Positions 36,683 through 46,966 of a DNA stretch of 64,000 nt are shown here, in pieces. This stretch comes from Gammaproteobacteria bacterium. Lineage in GTDB: Bacteria > Pseudomonadota > Gammaproteobacteria > S012-40. The notes under the pieces were generated by a model. That model was given only the letters and a program-made list of their open reading frames with translations. It made no database searches and had not been told where the DNA came from. How positions within the stretch are numbered: position 1 is the first letter of the stretch; the number at the start of each line of letters is the position of its first letter. Made by a program: the position numbers and the translations under genes. The stretch lies in assembly GCA_029881255.1 (NCBI GenBank), contig JAOUMY010000001.1:310001-374000 (forward strand). Reading direction: 5' to 3'.

Positions 36683-38734
36683 CTACGCTGCACTGGCTAC
36701 GATGCCATTGTGTCGTAATAAGGCATCTATCTGAGGTTCTCTTCCGCGAAATTCTACAAATAATTCCATAGGCTCCCGCGATCCACCCTGTTCGAGAATA
36801 GTGGTTAGAAAACGCAAACCGGTTTCCCGATCAAAAATGCCGTTTTCTTCGAACAGGGAAAACGCATCCGCAGATAAGACTTCGGCCCACTTGTAGCTGT
36901 AGTAGCCTGCTGCATATCCACCGGCAAATATGTGCGAAAAGCTATGTGGAAAACGATTAAACGAAGGCGGATGGATCACCGCCACCTGTTTTCTGACTTC
37001 TTCCAGAAGAGGATAAATATGTGATGGTTTTTCCGGGTCATATTCCAGATGCAGGCGGAAATCGAAAATCGAAAACTCGAGCTGTCGTAACATCTGCATC
37101 GCGGCCTGAAAATTCTTTGCGGCCTGCATCCGTTGATATAAATCATCAGGAATCTGTTCGCCTGTTTCATAGTGACCGGCAATTTCGTTTAACGCTTCCC
37201 GTTCCCAGCACCAGTTTTCCATAAACTGACTAGGCAATTCGACAGCGTCCCAGGGCACGCCGCTAATTCCGGCAACACTGGGATAATCAACCCGGGTCAT
37301 CATATGATGAAGTCCATGACCAAATTCATGAAAAAGAGTGGTGACTTCATCGTGCGTAAACAACGCCGGTTTGTCCCCGACTGGCGGAGAGAAATTACAG
37401 GTCAGATAGGCCACTGGTAATTGTTCAACCTCGCCCATTTTCATGCGCGTAATACACTCACCCATCCACGCACCGCCACGCTTGTGTGCACGCGCATATA
37501 AATCCAGGTAAAACTGCCCACGCACCTGCCCTTTGTCATCGGTGATTTCAAAAAAACGCACGTCTTTATGCCAGGTATCAATTCCCGCTTTTTCCTGGAT
37601 ATTCACGCCATAAAGTTGTTTGACGGTGTGGAACATACCATTGAGTACCCGATCTTCGGGCAGATAGGGTTTAATTTCCTCCTGGGTCACTGCATATTTA
37701 TGCTGACGTAATTTTTCGCCATAGTAAGGGACATCCCAGGCTTCCATTTCTTCGACACCGAATTGCGCCAGCGCAAAATCTTTTAATTCCTTTAATTCCG
37801 CGTGCGCTTGAGACAACGATTTTTCAGCCAGATCGTTAAGAAAATTCAAGACCTGATCGGTGCGACTAGCCATCTTGGTTTCGATAGAACGCGCGGCATA
37901 ATTTTCAAAGCCCAGGAGTTGCGCTGCCTCATGTCGAAATTGCAGAATCTTTTCCATAATCTCGCTATTGTCCCACTTGCCCGCATTTGGTCCTTCATCA
38001 GATGCGCGAGTGACATAGGCTTGATACATTTCGAAGCGCAGATCACGATCATCGGCATAGCACATCGTAGGATAGTAAGAAGGAAATTCGAGGTTCAACA
38101 ACCATCCACTCTTTCCCTCACGCTCGGCCAGTTGTTTTGCCAGACCCATCGCGGAATCGGGCAAACCGGCCAGCTGCGATTCGTCTTCGATATGCTTGCT
38201 CCAGCCATTCGTCGCATCGAGCAGGTTTTCCTCAAATTTGCTGGTCAGGTTGGATAATTCCTGCATCACTTCCTTATATCGCGCCTTTTTTTCGGCCGGA
38301 AGTTCGACGCCAGAGAGACGGAAATCACGCAAACTATCCTTTAACAACTTCTTCTGTGCGGTGTTATAGGTACGGAATTCGTCGCCGGTTTCAAGCGACT
38401 TGAGTGCAGTAAACAGTCGTTCGTTCTGCCCCATATCGGTGCTGTAGTCGCTGAGCAAGGGCAGGCAGGCATTGTACGCAGCGCGAAGTTCTTCACTATT
38501 GACCACGGAATTCATGTGACTGACGGGAGACCAGGCGCGGCTGAGCTTCTCTTCCATTATTTCCAGCGGCTCAATCAAGGTTTGCCAGGTGTATGTAACG
38601 CCGGCATCGAGCATAGCCTCTACGTTATTTCTGTTTTCTTCGATGATTTGTCTTATTGCCGGTTCAACATGTTCAGGCTTTAACTGCGAAAATGGCGGTA
38701 ATTCATGACTTTCCAAAAGGGGATTGCGATTCAT
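36683..38734 (-). CDS. prlC: Oligopeptidase A (M3 family)
   Basis: A 683-residue cytoplasmic zinc metallopeptidase that degrades short peptides, including cleaved signal peptides. The zinc motif HEFGHGLHHM lies near 466-475, with a downstream zinc-ligand Glu about 25 residues later in the AVELPSQFMENW region. NPLLESHELPPFSQLKPEHVEPAI at the N-terminus is typical of PrlC. Length fits E. coli PrlC (680). Confidence 0.95.
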   Translation of the reverse strand: MNRNPLLESHELPPFSQLKPEHVEPAIRQIIEENRNNVEAMLDAGVTYTWQTLIEPLEIMEEKLSRAWSPVSHMNSVVNSEELRAAYNACLPLLSDYSTDMGQNERLFTALKSLETGDEFRTYNTAQKKLLKDSLRDFRLSGVELPAEKKARYKEVMQELSNLTSKFEENLLDATNGWSKHIEDESQLAGLPDSAMGLAKQLAEREGKSGWLLNLEFPSYYPTMCYADDRDLRFEMYQAYVTRASDEGPNAGKWDNSEIMEKILQFRHEAAQLLGFENYAARSIETKMASRTDQVLNFLNDLAEKSLSQAHAELKELKDFALAQFGVEEMEAWDVPYYGEKLRQHKYAVTQEEIKPYLPEDRVLNGMFHTVKQLYGVNIQEKAGIDTWHKDVRFFEITDDKGQVRGQFYLDLYARAHKRGGAWMGECITRMKMGEVEQLPVAYLTCNFSPPVGDKPALFTHDEVTTLFHEFGHGLHHMMTRVDYPSVAGISGVPWDAVELPSQFMENWCWEREALNEIAGHYETGEQIPDDLYQRMQAAKNFQAAMQMLRQLEFSIFDFRLHLEYDPEKPSHIYPLLEEVRKQVAVIHPPSFNRFPHSFSHIFAGGYAAGYYSYKWAEVLSADAFSLFEENGIFDRETGLRFLTTILEQGGSREPMELFVEFRGREPQIDALLRHNGIVASAA

Positions 38735-38840
38735 ACTTCTTCCTTTGCTTTTGTAAGACTATGCAAGTTATTCAATATGCGGTTTTCATACCCGAATTCA
38801 ATTCATACAATATAGCCTAACTCATGACGGAACCAAATTC

Positions 38841-40193
38841 ATGCAAACTCACTACGATCTAATCGCCATCGGCGCCGGTAGCGGCGGACTGTCAGTCGCG
38901 GAGAAGGCCGCGGCATTCGGAAAACGCTGCGCAATCATCGAGAAGGACACCGTTTTAGGTGGAACCTGCGTCAATCGAGGCTGTGTACCAAAAAAAGTCA
39001 TGTGGTATGGCGCTGAGATGGCACAAGCCATAAGAAACGCCAGCGGCTACGGGTTCAAGGTTGAACAGAAGGGTTTCGACTGGAAGGCGCTGGTTGATAA
39101 ACGAGAAAACTATATTCAAGGTATCAATAGCTGGTACCAATCCTGGTTCAAAGACTTGAACATTGACCTGATTGCAGGCACCGCCAGTTTTATCGATAAC
39201 AACACCCTGGAAGTCAATGGCAAACGTTATACCGCGGATCACATCGTAATCAGCGTCGGTGGCGAACCAATGATACCCGAGATTGAAGGTGCCGAACTGG
39301 GCATTACTTCCGACGGTTTTTTTGAGCTACAGTCTCAGCCCGGCAACGTAGCGGTTATCGGCGCAGGTTATATCGCCGTCGAATTGGCTGGAGTGCTAAA
39401 TGCTCTGGGCAGCGATGTCACTATGTTGCTACGTGGCCAACACCTGCTAGGGCGATTCGACTCCATGTTGCGCGACGTATTGATGGAGGAAATGGTCAAC
39501 GCGGGCGTCAACATTCTCTCATGCATCCAGCTACAGGCGCTAAAAAAGGAAGCAAATGGCAAAATTACCTTAGTAGGCGCTAACAGCCTTACCCTTGGTG
39601 GTTTCGATACCGTTATTTGGGCTGTCGGTCGCAGACATCTCACCTATACGCTCAATTTAGAAAATACCGATGTCACAGTAGAACCTGACGGCACCATCCC
39701 AGTTGACGACTTCCAGAATACTAACGTTCCGCATATCTACGCGGTTGGCGATATCACTGGTCAGGCCGCGCTTACTCCAGTTGCTATTGCCGCAGGACGT
39801 CGCCTGGGCGAGCGCTTGTTTAATCAGCAACACGATCGCAAAGTTGATACCTCACTAGTGCCAACCGTCGTATTCAGTCACCCCCCCATCGGTACGATCG
39901 GTCTCAGTGAAGAAGATGCGCGCAAACAGCATGGGGAAGCAGTCAAGGTGTACCAGACTCGCTTCACCTCCATGCAACAAACCATGTTTGAACACAAACA
40001 CGAAACAGCAATGAAATTAGTCACAGTCGGTGCACAGCAAAAAGTGATAGGTTGTCACATTATCGGACCCGCGAGTGACGAAATGTTACAAGGTTTTGCC
40101 GTTGCCATGCGCATGGGCGCTACAAAAAAGGATTTTGATGATACGATTGCCATTCACCCGACCAGCGCCGAAGAGCTGGTCACCATGCGATAA
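38841..40193 (+). CDS. gor: Glutathione-disulfide reductase
   Basis: A 450-residue FAD/NADPH enzyme that keeps glutathione reduced. FAD motif GAGSGGLSVAEKAA at 11-24, redox-active disulfide Cys43-Cys48 in GGTCVNRGCVPKK, NADPH motif GAGYIAVELAGVL near 174-186, and the C-terminal IHPTSAEELVTMR with the catalytic His. Length matches E. coli Gor (450). It is divergent from prlC; the gamma carbonic anhydrase gene follows by 12 nt with GGGG before its ATG. Confidence 0.92.
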   Translation: MQTHYDLIAIGAGSGGLSVAEKAAAFGKRCAIIEKDTVLGGTCVNRGCVPKKVMWYGAEMAQAIRNASGYGFKVEQKGFDWKALVDKRENYIQGINSWYQSWFKDLNIDLIAGTASFIDNNTLEVNGKRYTADHIVISVGGEPMIPEIEGAELGITSDGFFELQSQPGNVAVIGAGYIAVELAGVLNALGSDVTMLLRGQHLLGRFDSMLRDVLMEEMVNAGVNILSCIQLQALKKEANGKITLVGANSLTLGGFDTVIWAVGRRHLTYTLNLENTDVTVEPDGTIPVDDFQNTNVPHIYAVGDITGQAALTPVAIAAGRRLGERLFNQQHDRKVDTSLVPTVVFSHPPIGTIGLSEEDARKQHGEAVKVYQTRFTSMQQTMFEHKHETAMKLVTVGAQQKVIGCHIIGPASDEMLQGFAVAMRMGATKKDFDDTIAIHPTSAEELVTMR

Positions 40194-40205
40194 AGGGGAA
40201 CATCA

Positions 40206-40739
40206 ATGGCAGTACGTAGTTTTGACGGAATAACACCGGTGCTGGACGACGGTGTCTATGTGGACGAACAGGCCGCAGTCATTGGAGATGTACACATTGG
40301 TAAGGACTCCTCTATCTGGCCGATGGTTGCCCTACGCGGCGACGTGCAGTCGATTCGTATAGGTAAGCGCACAAATGTCCAGGACGGCTCGATTTTGCAC
40401 GTCACCGCAGACAACGCCTTTAACCCCGGCGGTCATGCCTTGACGATCGGGGACGAAGTGACTGTTGGACATGCCGCAATTTTACACGCATGTACAGTCG
40501 AAGATCGCTGTCTGGTCGGTATGGGCGCTACAGTTCTCGATGGCGCAGTAGTAAAGACTAACACCATGGTGGCAGCCGGTGCTCTGGTGCCTCCTGGCAA
40601 GGTATTAGAAAGCGGTTTCCTGTATGTCGGTGCGCCGGTAAAACAGGCACGCGCTTTGTCGCAAAAAGAAATTGAATATCTGAGCTTTTCGGCTCAACAT
40701 TATGTCGATTTAAAAAACCGGCACATGAAAGACCAATAA
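40206..40739 (+). CDS. Gamma-carbonic anhydrase-like protein (YrdA family)
   Basis: A 177-residue left-handed beta-helix protein made of hexapeptide repeats (VIGDVHIGKDSSIWPMVALRG and following). The three zinc ligands expected for gamma carbonic anhydrases are present as His65, His89 and His94. Relatives include YrdA and CaiE; catalytic activity varies within the family. It is probably co-transcribed with gor. Confidence 0.88.
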   Translation: MAVRSFDGITPVLDDGVYVDEQAAVIGDVHIGKDSSIWPMVALRGDVQSIRIGKRTNVQDGSILHVTADNAFNPGGHALTIGDEVTVGHAAILHACTVEDRCLVGMGATVLDGAVVKTNTMVAAGALVPPGKVLESGFLYVGAPVKQARALSQKEIEYLSFSAQHYVDLKNRHMKDQ

Positions 40740-40823
40740 GCATTGTGCCGTTGAAATAGAGAGTTCGCGGGATAAACTGTCCCTAAGCGACCATACGTAT
40801 TCCAACACCCTGAGTAGCATTTC

Positions 40824-41885
40824 ATGCGCAAGATTATCCATGTCGATATGGATTGCTTCTATGCAGCAATCGAGGTTCGCGACAATCCCTCCCTGCTCGG
40901 GCGACCAGTAGCCGTTGGCGGGAGCCCGTCACAGCGGGGAGTCTTGTGCACATGTAATTATGAGGCACGGCGCTACGGCGTCAGATCGGGTATGGCCACG
41001 GCACAAGCACTCAAGCAGTGCCCAGAACTAATATTGTTGCCAGTGAATATGGATAAATACAAAAGGGTAGCAAGTGAAATACGCCGTATCTTTGAAAAAT
41101 TTACTCATCGCATTGAACCACTTTCGCTGGACGAGGCCTATCTTGATGTCACGAATAACCCCTACTCAAACGGCAGTGCGACCTTAATCGCACAAACCAT
41201 ACGCGAAGAGATTTTTGGTAGCCAAAACTTGCGCGCGTCGGCCGGCATTGCGCCAAACAAATTTCTATCGAAGATCGCCAGTGACTGGAACAAACCAAAC
41301 GGACAATTCGTGATCACTCCAGGTGAAGTAGACTACTTCGTCAAACAACTTCCAATAGAAAAAGTTCACGGTATAGGCAAAGTAACCGCCACTCGCCTAC
41401 ACCAGATGCGCATCAATACCTGCGGAGATCTACAGCGAGTCAGTGTCTATGATTTAGTCAAACAGTTCGGCGCCTTTGGACAAACGCTCTATCAATTATG
41501 TCGCGGCATAGATGACCGTGAAGTCGAGCCGTTCCGAGACCGGAAGTCATTAAGCGTAGAAGAGACCTACGCTCAGGACTTACACAGTGCAGACCAATGC
41601 ATAAAGCAAATACCGGCTCTTTTTCAGGATTTCATGCAGCGCCTTCGGCAATGCAAGGACAAGGGGCCACGGGATATCAAAACTTTATTCGTTAAAATCA
41701 AATACGCAGACTTTTCTCAGACAACAGCGCAGGCGCCTGCGATGCATTTATGCGAGGATACATTTATCACGCTGTTTCAACAGCGCTATATCTACAATCC
41801 GCGACCAGTAAGACTGATTGGATTAGGCGTGCGTTTTCGCGACAAGAAGGAAGAAGAAGACAAACAGCTTGAGCTTGCATTTTGA
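40824..41885 (+). CDS. dinB: DNA polymerase IV
   Basis: A 353-residue Y-family translesion polymerase. Catalytic carboxylates are Asp8 in HVDMDCFYAAIE and Asp103-Glu104 in SLDEAYLDVT. The helix-hairpin-helix KVHGIGKVTATRLHQM lies near 177-192. The C-terminus ends QLELAF, a good hexameric beta-clamp-binding motif. Length matches E. coli DinB (351). No clear LexA box was identified upstream. Confidence 0.95.
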   Translation: MRKIIHVDMDCFYAAIEVRDNPSLLGRPVAVGGSPSQRGVLCTCNYEARRYGVRSGMATAQALKQCPELILLPVNMDKYKRVASEIRRIFEKFTHRIEPLSLDEAYLDVTNNPYSNGSATLIAQTIREEIFGSQNLRASAGIAPNKFLSKIASDWNKPNGQFVITPGEVDYFVKQLPIEKVHGIGKVTATRLHQMRINTCGDLQRVSVYDLVKQFGAFGQTLYQLCRGIDDREVEPFRDRKSLSVEETYAQDLHSADQCIKQIPALFQDFMQRLRQCKDKGPRDIKTLFVKIKYADFSQTTAQAPAMHLCEDTFITLFQQRYIYNPRPVRLIGLGVRFRDKKEEEDKQLELAF

Positions 41886-41898
41886 AGACTACCAGTAT

Positions 41899-42420
41899 CT
41901 ACCAAAAATAGCTTAGCATCACACCAGTACTACTAGGCCCAATCAAGGAATAAGACCCATCACCTTGCGAAGTACCAATCATTAACAAAGAAGAACTCAG
42001 CAGAAAATGCTCGCCCAATTTTGCCTCAAACCCAAAACCAATGCCGAGGCTTAAAATATTTTGTGTTTCCCATATCTGCACATCTGCATCTTCATAATAA
42101 GAGTCATCGAAAGTATTTCTCATGCGAAACAACCAATATGGTCGGACTTTGGCTCTCGAAACATAAAGTCTGGCGTCCATCGTCAAATCAACCGTACTAC
42201 TTGTACTCTGAATCCCTGATTCTTCTTGCTCATAGCCAGTTGTATCCACATTAAAGGAAAACATCATCAGGTCTGATGCACGATAGTGAACATAAAAATC
42301 AGGGAACACCAAATTATTCAATCCAATTCCGAAAGAATCTTTATCATCAGCCTGAACAGATGCAGCAGGGAACAAAAAGGCGAAAAGAAAAAGCTTTCTA
42401 TAAAACAGAATTTTCGACAT
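41899..42420 (-). CDS. Small outer-membrane beta-barrel-like protein
   Basis: A 173-residue exported protein: a signal peptide ending SVQADD, then alternating aromatic/polar strands and a C-terminal MLSYFW, the terminal aromatic typical of BAM-assembled barrels. ATG 42420 (GGTGAG ahead) is chosen; a longer frame to 42456 overlaps the neighbour and would hide the signal. The upstream gene ends 5 nt before, so the two form a pair with the same architecture. Family not recognised. Confidence 0.65.
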   Translation of the reverse strand: MSKILFYRKLFLFAFLFPAASVQADDKDSFGIGLNNLVFPDFYVHYRASDLMMFSFNVDTTGYEQEESGIQSTSSTVDLTMDARLYVSRAKVRPYWLFRMRNTFDDSYYEDADVQIWETQNILSLGIGFGFEAKLGEHFLLSSSLLMIGTSQGDGSYSLIGPSSTGVMLSYFW

Positions 42421-42425
42421 AAATC

Positions 42426-42914
42426 TCACCAGTAGTAGCTCATTCCGAAGCGCCAATAGGGAAATCGGTATGCATAACCCCCATCCAGCTTCACAATATA
42501 AATGGATGCAGCCCCTTCTATAGAGACACTTTCCGCCAGCATGTATTCGACACCATAGCGCCCGCCATAATTACCCAGATCATACGTCGGACGTGTACGT
42601 CCATTTACCGTTTCAAGACTAACAACGACTGAACTACCTAATTGAAAAAAATGACGAAACGGTGAAGTATTGAAATAGTAACGCACGCCCAGATCCATCA
42701 CGCCATAGCTTGACTTCAGATCTGAAGTTAAACCACCGCCACCACCCGGTATCAACATCAGGTGCTCAGTTACAGCCCACTTCAGCTGCAGCCCGTATCC
42801 ATTTTCAATAAACAAGGCATATGAACCTGGTGCTTCTTCCTCCTGTGCATATAACAGGGGTGACGTAACGAAGGAAAATAGAATAATAAATAATCGAGTG
42901 GGACTAAATTGCAT
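42426..42914 (-). CDS. Small outer-membrane beta-barrel-like protein
   Basis: A 162-residue exported protein with signal peptide cleavage probably after LLYA near residue 23. The mature part has glycine- and aromatic-rich strands (NGYGLQLKWAV, MDLGVRYYF, YGVEYMLA) and ends RFGMSYYW. It is first in a two-gene unit with the similar protein at 41899-42420. No enzymatic residues are evident; function unknown. Confidence 0.65.
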   Translation of the reverse strand: MQFSPTRLFIILFSFVTSPLLYAQEEEAPGSYALFIENGYGLQLKWAVTEHLMLIPGGGGGLTSDLKSSYGVMDLGVRYYFNTSPFRHFFQLGSSVVVSLETVNGRTRPTYDLGNYGGRYGVEYMLAESVSIEGAASIYIVKLDGGYAYRFPYWRFGMSYYW

Positions 42915-43426
42915 CGGATAGACTTTTATTTATAGTTGGGTGGATATAGTCTAGTACGAATTTTATTCGATTCCAACAATAAACCACACTTCAAACAAAA
43001 CTCTCTTTATGCCATTCACTACTTGCCTGCAGGGATGCGCTCCGCCGCTCCAGAAAGTGAGGACCAGCACCAAATCTCACCATCCCTCTAAAGCTGTATC
43101 CGATGCCTGCAAAAGGCAAATACTTGTCTGAATATCGGTAAAACGAACAACTGGTTCACCACTTGGAAAAATCATGCAAGGCTGTATGTTTCTAACCCAA
43201 ATGGGCTATTTAGCAATACGCGCTCGCGTTTCGCCTTGGTTCACTAGCAGAATGGGAACTCAGTAGTAGCCAGAAGACTTCTGTGTTTTTTTTACACCGA
43301 TCATGTAAATCAATGTAACAAATTTACAAATTTCCAACTGCCGCACATTACACCATTAATACATGCACGGATACCTCCGATATAGCAATACCCAACAACA
43401 TATTTCCTCAGTATCGAGACACCCAC
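42915..43426. promoter_or_regulatory. Divergent intergenic region
   Basis: About 510 nt between the barrel pair (minus) and the sensor kinase (plus). It includes a 7-bp inverted repeat TGTAAAT/ATTTACA at 43304-43328 about 100 nt before the kinase start, a possible operator. A run of eight T flanked by GTG and ACAC lies near 43285. No gene, tRNA or c-di-GMP riboswitch was recognised. Confidence 0.35.
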
Positions 43427-46060
43427 TTGGAAAATAATGAACAATCAAACGACAGAGAAAACGGCTTACATCGCCTTTTGATAGAGCCGTTTCAACTCCT
43501 ACCAAGCAAATCACAAAGATTTCAGGCCAAATTACTTGCCTCAATACTGGCAACTATATTCATCACGCAATTGGCGGTCATACTTGGAACCCGCATAGGC
43601 AACTCGCTTCCTACTATTGTCATTCAAATGATATTACCCATGTCATTCGCATGCTACCTCTTGGCAAGAACGCGATACTTTCAGCTTGGAGCGCTGCTTT
43701 GGGCAGCAACAAACTCTCTTGTTCTATTTTTGGTAACGTTAGATAGCCCGAACTGGAACTCCATGCATTTTGAATTTTACTATTTAAGCATCGGCATGTT
43801 GTTAGCAGCCATCGTGACTGGCCCGATACCGATATTTGTCATCGGCGCGATCAACATTACGGGTTTGTCTATTCTTGCCGCAACAAAGTCCGGATCAATA
43901 ATTACCGAATCGGAGATGATTTTTCCGATACTATTTCAATTCATCATTACGCTACTCTTGGCAGGAAAAGTACATTATCAACGCCATGTAACCAAGCTCA
44001 ATAATCTTGCGCTTACAAAACGTAGCGAACGAATCGACATGTTGATGAATTCGACCAGTGAAGCGATATATGGCGTTGACCTTGAAGGAAACTGCACCTT
44101 TGCCAATAATGCCTGCGCAAAACTTATTGGTTACAAGTCTCCAGACGCGCTGCTCGGCAAAAACATGCATAGACTCGTTCATCACTCCAAATCCGACGGC
44201 ACGCCTATTCCGCTTCGAGATTGTCACATTCACGCCGCAACATTGAACGGACAAAGCTTGCAAACTGAAGAGTTATTTTGGAGACTTGACGGCACCAGTT
44301 TTCCCGTTCAGTTTTGTTCCAGTCCAATTTTTAGCAAAGACCAATTAGTTGGCTCAGTAGTAACACTAAGTGACATTAGTGACAAAAAGGCAATTAACAA
44401 CGAACTAGAGCAAAGTCGCGCACGCTTTGAAGTCATTTTCGAATCTATTCCCGATAGCGTAATATTTGCCGACGAAAACCAGTCTATTCGACTGGTTAAC
44501 AACGCTACAAAGGCATTATTTGGCTATACCAAAACAGATCTCATTGGCAAAAATCTCAACGAGTTTTTGTCGAATGCAGATACCTCAAGGCGTGATACGC
44601 TCAATAAATTTAGTCATCACACCAATACATTGTTTGCGACTTATCGTGCCAGTTATGCAAAACGGGATGGCAGCGTGTTCACCGCTGAAACAACCACAAC
44701 TCCGATGCGCACATCAAGTGGCAAAAACATAGGACACATAACCTTAATCCGCGACGTTTCCGACCGCGCCTATATGGACAATGTTATGCACTCGTTGGCC
44801 AGCGGCAGAGGCGGAAGCAGCGTCAAACAGTTTTTGCAACAGTCTCTAGAGCAAATCAATAGTCTTTTTCATAGCCAGCTTGCCTATGTCGGTCGGTTCG
44901 AAAATGAGAACTCGAGCATCAGCATCAAGGCGGCTAAGGGAGAGGCAAACCTATCCTTGGAAATACAGGAGTTTCCAAGCGCAGGCTCGCCCGAACTGAA
45001 TATTCTAGAGAGCCAGCAAAGCATATATTGCTCCGAGTCGAGTAAGAAATTTCCCGAAAGCCTCATTATGAGTCAATTTCATATCGAAGACTATTTCGCT
45101 ACGCCGATCATATCCTCAGATGGCAACACTGTCGGCGTTCTGGCCATCGCAAGCCAAGGAGCGCTGCAATTGCCTGACTGGGGAGCAGCGGTGCTTGGTG
45201 TTTATGCGACTCGTATGTCCGTCGAAATGGAACGCTGTGCTGCGATTAGCGAATTGAAAGAACATCAAGATTTGCTCGAAACAAAGGTTAAGCAACGGAC
45301 ACAGCAGCTAGAGCATGCACAAGGGGAACTGTTACGCAGAGAAAAGCTTTCTACACTCGGTCAATTGACGGCAACAGTGTCACACGAATTGCGCAATCCG
45401 CTTGGCGCCATGCGGCCAGCTCTTTATTTACTCAACAAGAACCTCGATAAGGATAGCCAAAAACTACAAAAGGCCATCACGCTCATCAATAGGAATATTG
45501 ACCGATGCGATCACATTGTCGATGAATTGCTTGATTTTACACGTACGGGAAATCTGCAAATTCATTCACACACTCTTGACCCGTGGGTAAGCAAACTAGT
45601 AAGCGAATTGACAGAAAATTCAGGAGTCGAACTTCACTGTTCACTCGGTTTTGCTGATGAAAAATTCTTTTTCGACGATGCCCGATTGCAACGCGCAATT
45701 ATCAATATTGTAGAAAATGCGATACAGGCAATGACTACGTCTAGCAATACCGTAGAGAGAGCACCGACACTAAGCCTCATAACACGAGCAAAAGAAGATC
45801 GATTGGAAATTGTAGTCGCAGATAACGGCCCGGGAATGGACGAAAAAACCCGTTCGCGAATGTTTGAACCCCTTTTCTCTACGAAATCATTTGGCGTAGG
45901 TTTAGGAATGTCGATTGTGAAAAGTATAATGAATCAGCATCAAGGTGATATAGAAATTGAAACGCAACTGGGACAGGGAACTACGATTATTCTATGGATT
46001 CCGATGAGTTTTGCGAAAGCCGATGATATGCCAACAGGCTTAGCTAGTGGCAGCAACTAA
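43427..46060 (+). CDS. Membrane PAS-PAS-GAF sensor histidine kinase
   Basis: An 877-residue hybrid-free sensor kinase. About six transmembrane helices lie within 35-190, followed by two PAS domains (about 205-320 and 330-450), a GAF-like domain (about 465-610) and a coiled coil. The HisKA domain has His653 in TVSHELRNPLGAM, and the HATPase domain carries the N box IVENAIQAM, DNGPGMDEK and GVGLGMSIVKSI. No receiver domain and no response regulator gene are adjacent, so it is an orphan kinase in this window. The first possible start is TTG at 43427; no ATG in this frame occurs before about residue 88, and the ribosome site is weak. Signal unknown. Confidence 0.88.
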   Translation: MENNEQSNDRENGLHRLLIEPFQLLPSKSQRFQAKLLASILATIFITQLAVILGTRIGNSLPTIVIQMILPMSFACYLLARTRYFQLGALLWAATNSLVLFLVTLDSPNWNSMHFEFYYLSIGMLLAAIVTGPIPIFVIGAINITGLSILAATKSGSIITESEMIFPILFQFIITLLLAGKVHYQRHVTKLNNLALTKRSERIDMLMNSTSEAIYGVDLEGNCTFANNACAKLIGYKSPDALLGKNMHRLVHHSKSDGTPIPLRDCHIHAATLNGQSLQTEELFWRLDGTSFPVQFCSSPIFSKDQLVGSVVTLSDISDKKAINNELEQSRARFEVIFESIPDSVIFADENQSIRLVNNATKALFGYTKTDLIGKNLNEFLSNADTSRRDTLNKFSHHTNTLFATYRASYAKRDGSVFTAETTTTPMRTSSGKNIGHITLIRDVSDRAYMDNVMHSLASGRGGSSVKQFLQQSLEQINSLFHSQLAYVGRFENENSSISIKAAKGEANLSLEIQEFPSAGSPELNILESQQSIYCSESSKKFPESLIMSQFHIEDYFATPIISSDGNTVGVLAIASQGALQLPDWGAAVLGVYATRMSVEMERCAAISELKEHQDLLETKVKQRTQQLEHAQGELLRREKLSTLGQLTATVSHELRNPLGAMRPALYLLNKNLDKDSQKLQKAITLINRNIDRCDHIVDELLDFTRTGNLQIHSHTLDPWVSKLVSELTENSGVELHCSLGFADEKFFFDDARLQRAIINIVENAIQAMTTSSNTVERAPTLSLITRAKEDRLEIVVADNGPGMDEKTRSRMFEPLFSTKSFGVGLGMSIVKSIMNQHQGDIEIETQLGQGTTIILWIPMSFAKADDMPTGLASGSN

Positions 46061-46149
46061 AATATAGCCTCTAAATTAAAGACAGCGCCTTATTGCAAAT
46101 ATACGAAGAGTGATACGACACGGTCAGATACACCAGAAGTCATCTCTAC

Positions 46150-46965
46150 TCACACAAGACTTTGTCGCACAGCATTTATTACGGATGCTGTTTGCGGGCG
46201 TTTTTTTCGCCAGATATAAAACGCTTCTGCAGCCTGTTCGACCAACATCCCTAAACCGTCTTTTACCGCAGGTGCGCCATGATTGCGAGACCATTGCATA
46301 AAAGGCGTATCCTGTTTGCCATACATCATGTCATAGCAAAGCGCGCCTTCGACGCATTTTACTGGCACAGGCGGTAACTCTCCCTGCAGGCTGGCGGAAG
46401 TCCCATTGATGACGATGTCAAAATTCTCCACGGGTATATTCTCGAAGCTATAGGCTTGCATACTTGAACGTGAGAACTCATTTACCAATTCCCTGGCACG
46501 GGACTCCGTTCTGTTCGCAATACAGATACACTCGGGAGATAACTCTAAAAAGGGTTCAAGTATGCCGCGTACGGCACCACCTGCCCCAAGAACAAGTATT
46601 CTCTTTGCCGTAATGGAATATCCAATGTTGTTTTGAATGTCGCGCACAATACCAATACCGTCTGTATTGTGCCCAACTATTTCACCGCTGGAGGAAAACT
46701 CTAATGTATTAACAGCACCCGCACGATGCGCGAAGTCACTATAGCGATTAGATAACTGCCATGCCTCAGTCTTAAAAGGCACCGTCACATTTAATCCTTT
46801 TCCACCATCTTTTTGAAAGGCACGCACCGCGGATGAAAAACTCTCAAGCGGCACAAGTATCGCTTCGTAGGTCAGGCTTTCTGAAGTTTGCTGCGCAAAC
46901 AACGTATGGATCATCGGCGATTTACTGTGGGCAATGGGATTGCCCATAACCGCATACCGATCCAT
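46150..46965 (-). CDS. aroE: Shikimate dehydrogenase
   Basis: A 271-residue NADPH enzyme that reduces 3-dehydroshikimate to shikimate in aromatic amino acid synthesis. Substrate residues are in GNPIAHSKSP (8-17), catalytic Lys65 in NVTVPFK, Asn86 and Asp102 in NTDGIG. The nucleotide loop is VLGAGGAVRGI near 125. Length matches E. coli AroE (272). It begins 1 nt after the PiT gene, an unusual partner for aroE but consistent with one transcript. Confidence 0.94.
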   Translation of the reverse strand: MDRYAVMGNPIAHSKSPMIHTLFAQQTSESLTYEAILVPLESFSSAVRAFQKDGGKGLNVTVPFKTEAWQLSNRYSDFAHRAGAVNTLEFSSSGEIVGHNTDGIGIVRDIQNNIGYSITAKRILVLGAGGAVRGILEPFLELSPECICIANRTESRARELVNEFSRSSMQAYSFENIPVENFDIVINGTSASLQGELPPVPVKCVEGALCYDMMYGKQDTPFMQWSRNHGAPAVKDGLGMLVEQAAEAFYIWRKKRPQTASVINAVRQSLV

Positions 46966-46966
46966 C

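Noticed and set aside
42915-43426. Possible riboswitch or tRNA in the long intergenic spacer
   Set aside because: No c-di-GMP riboswitch core and no T-loop GTTCRANNC-type sequence with pairing arms was found; only short inverted repeats were seen.
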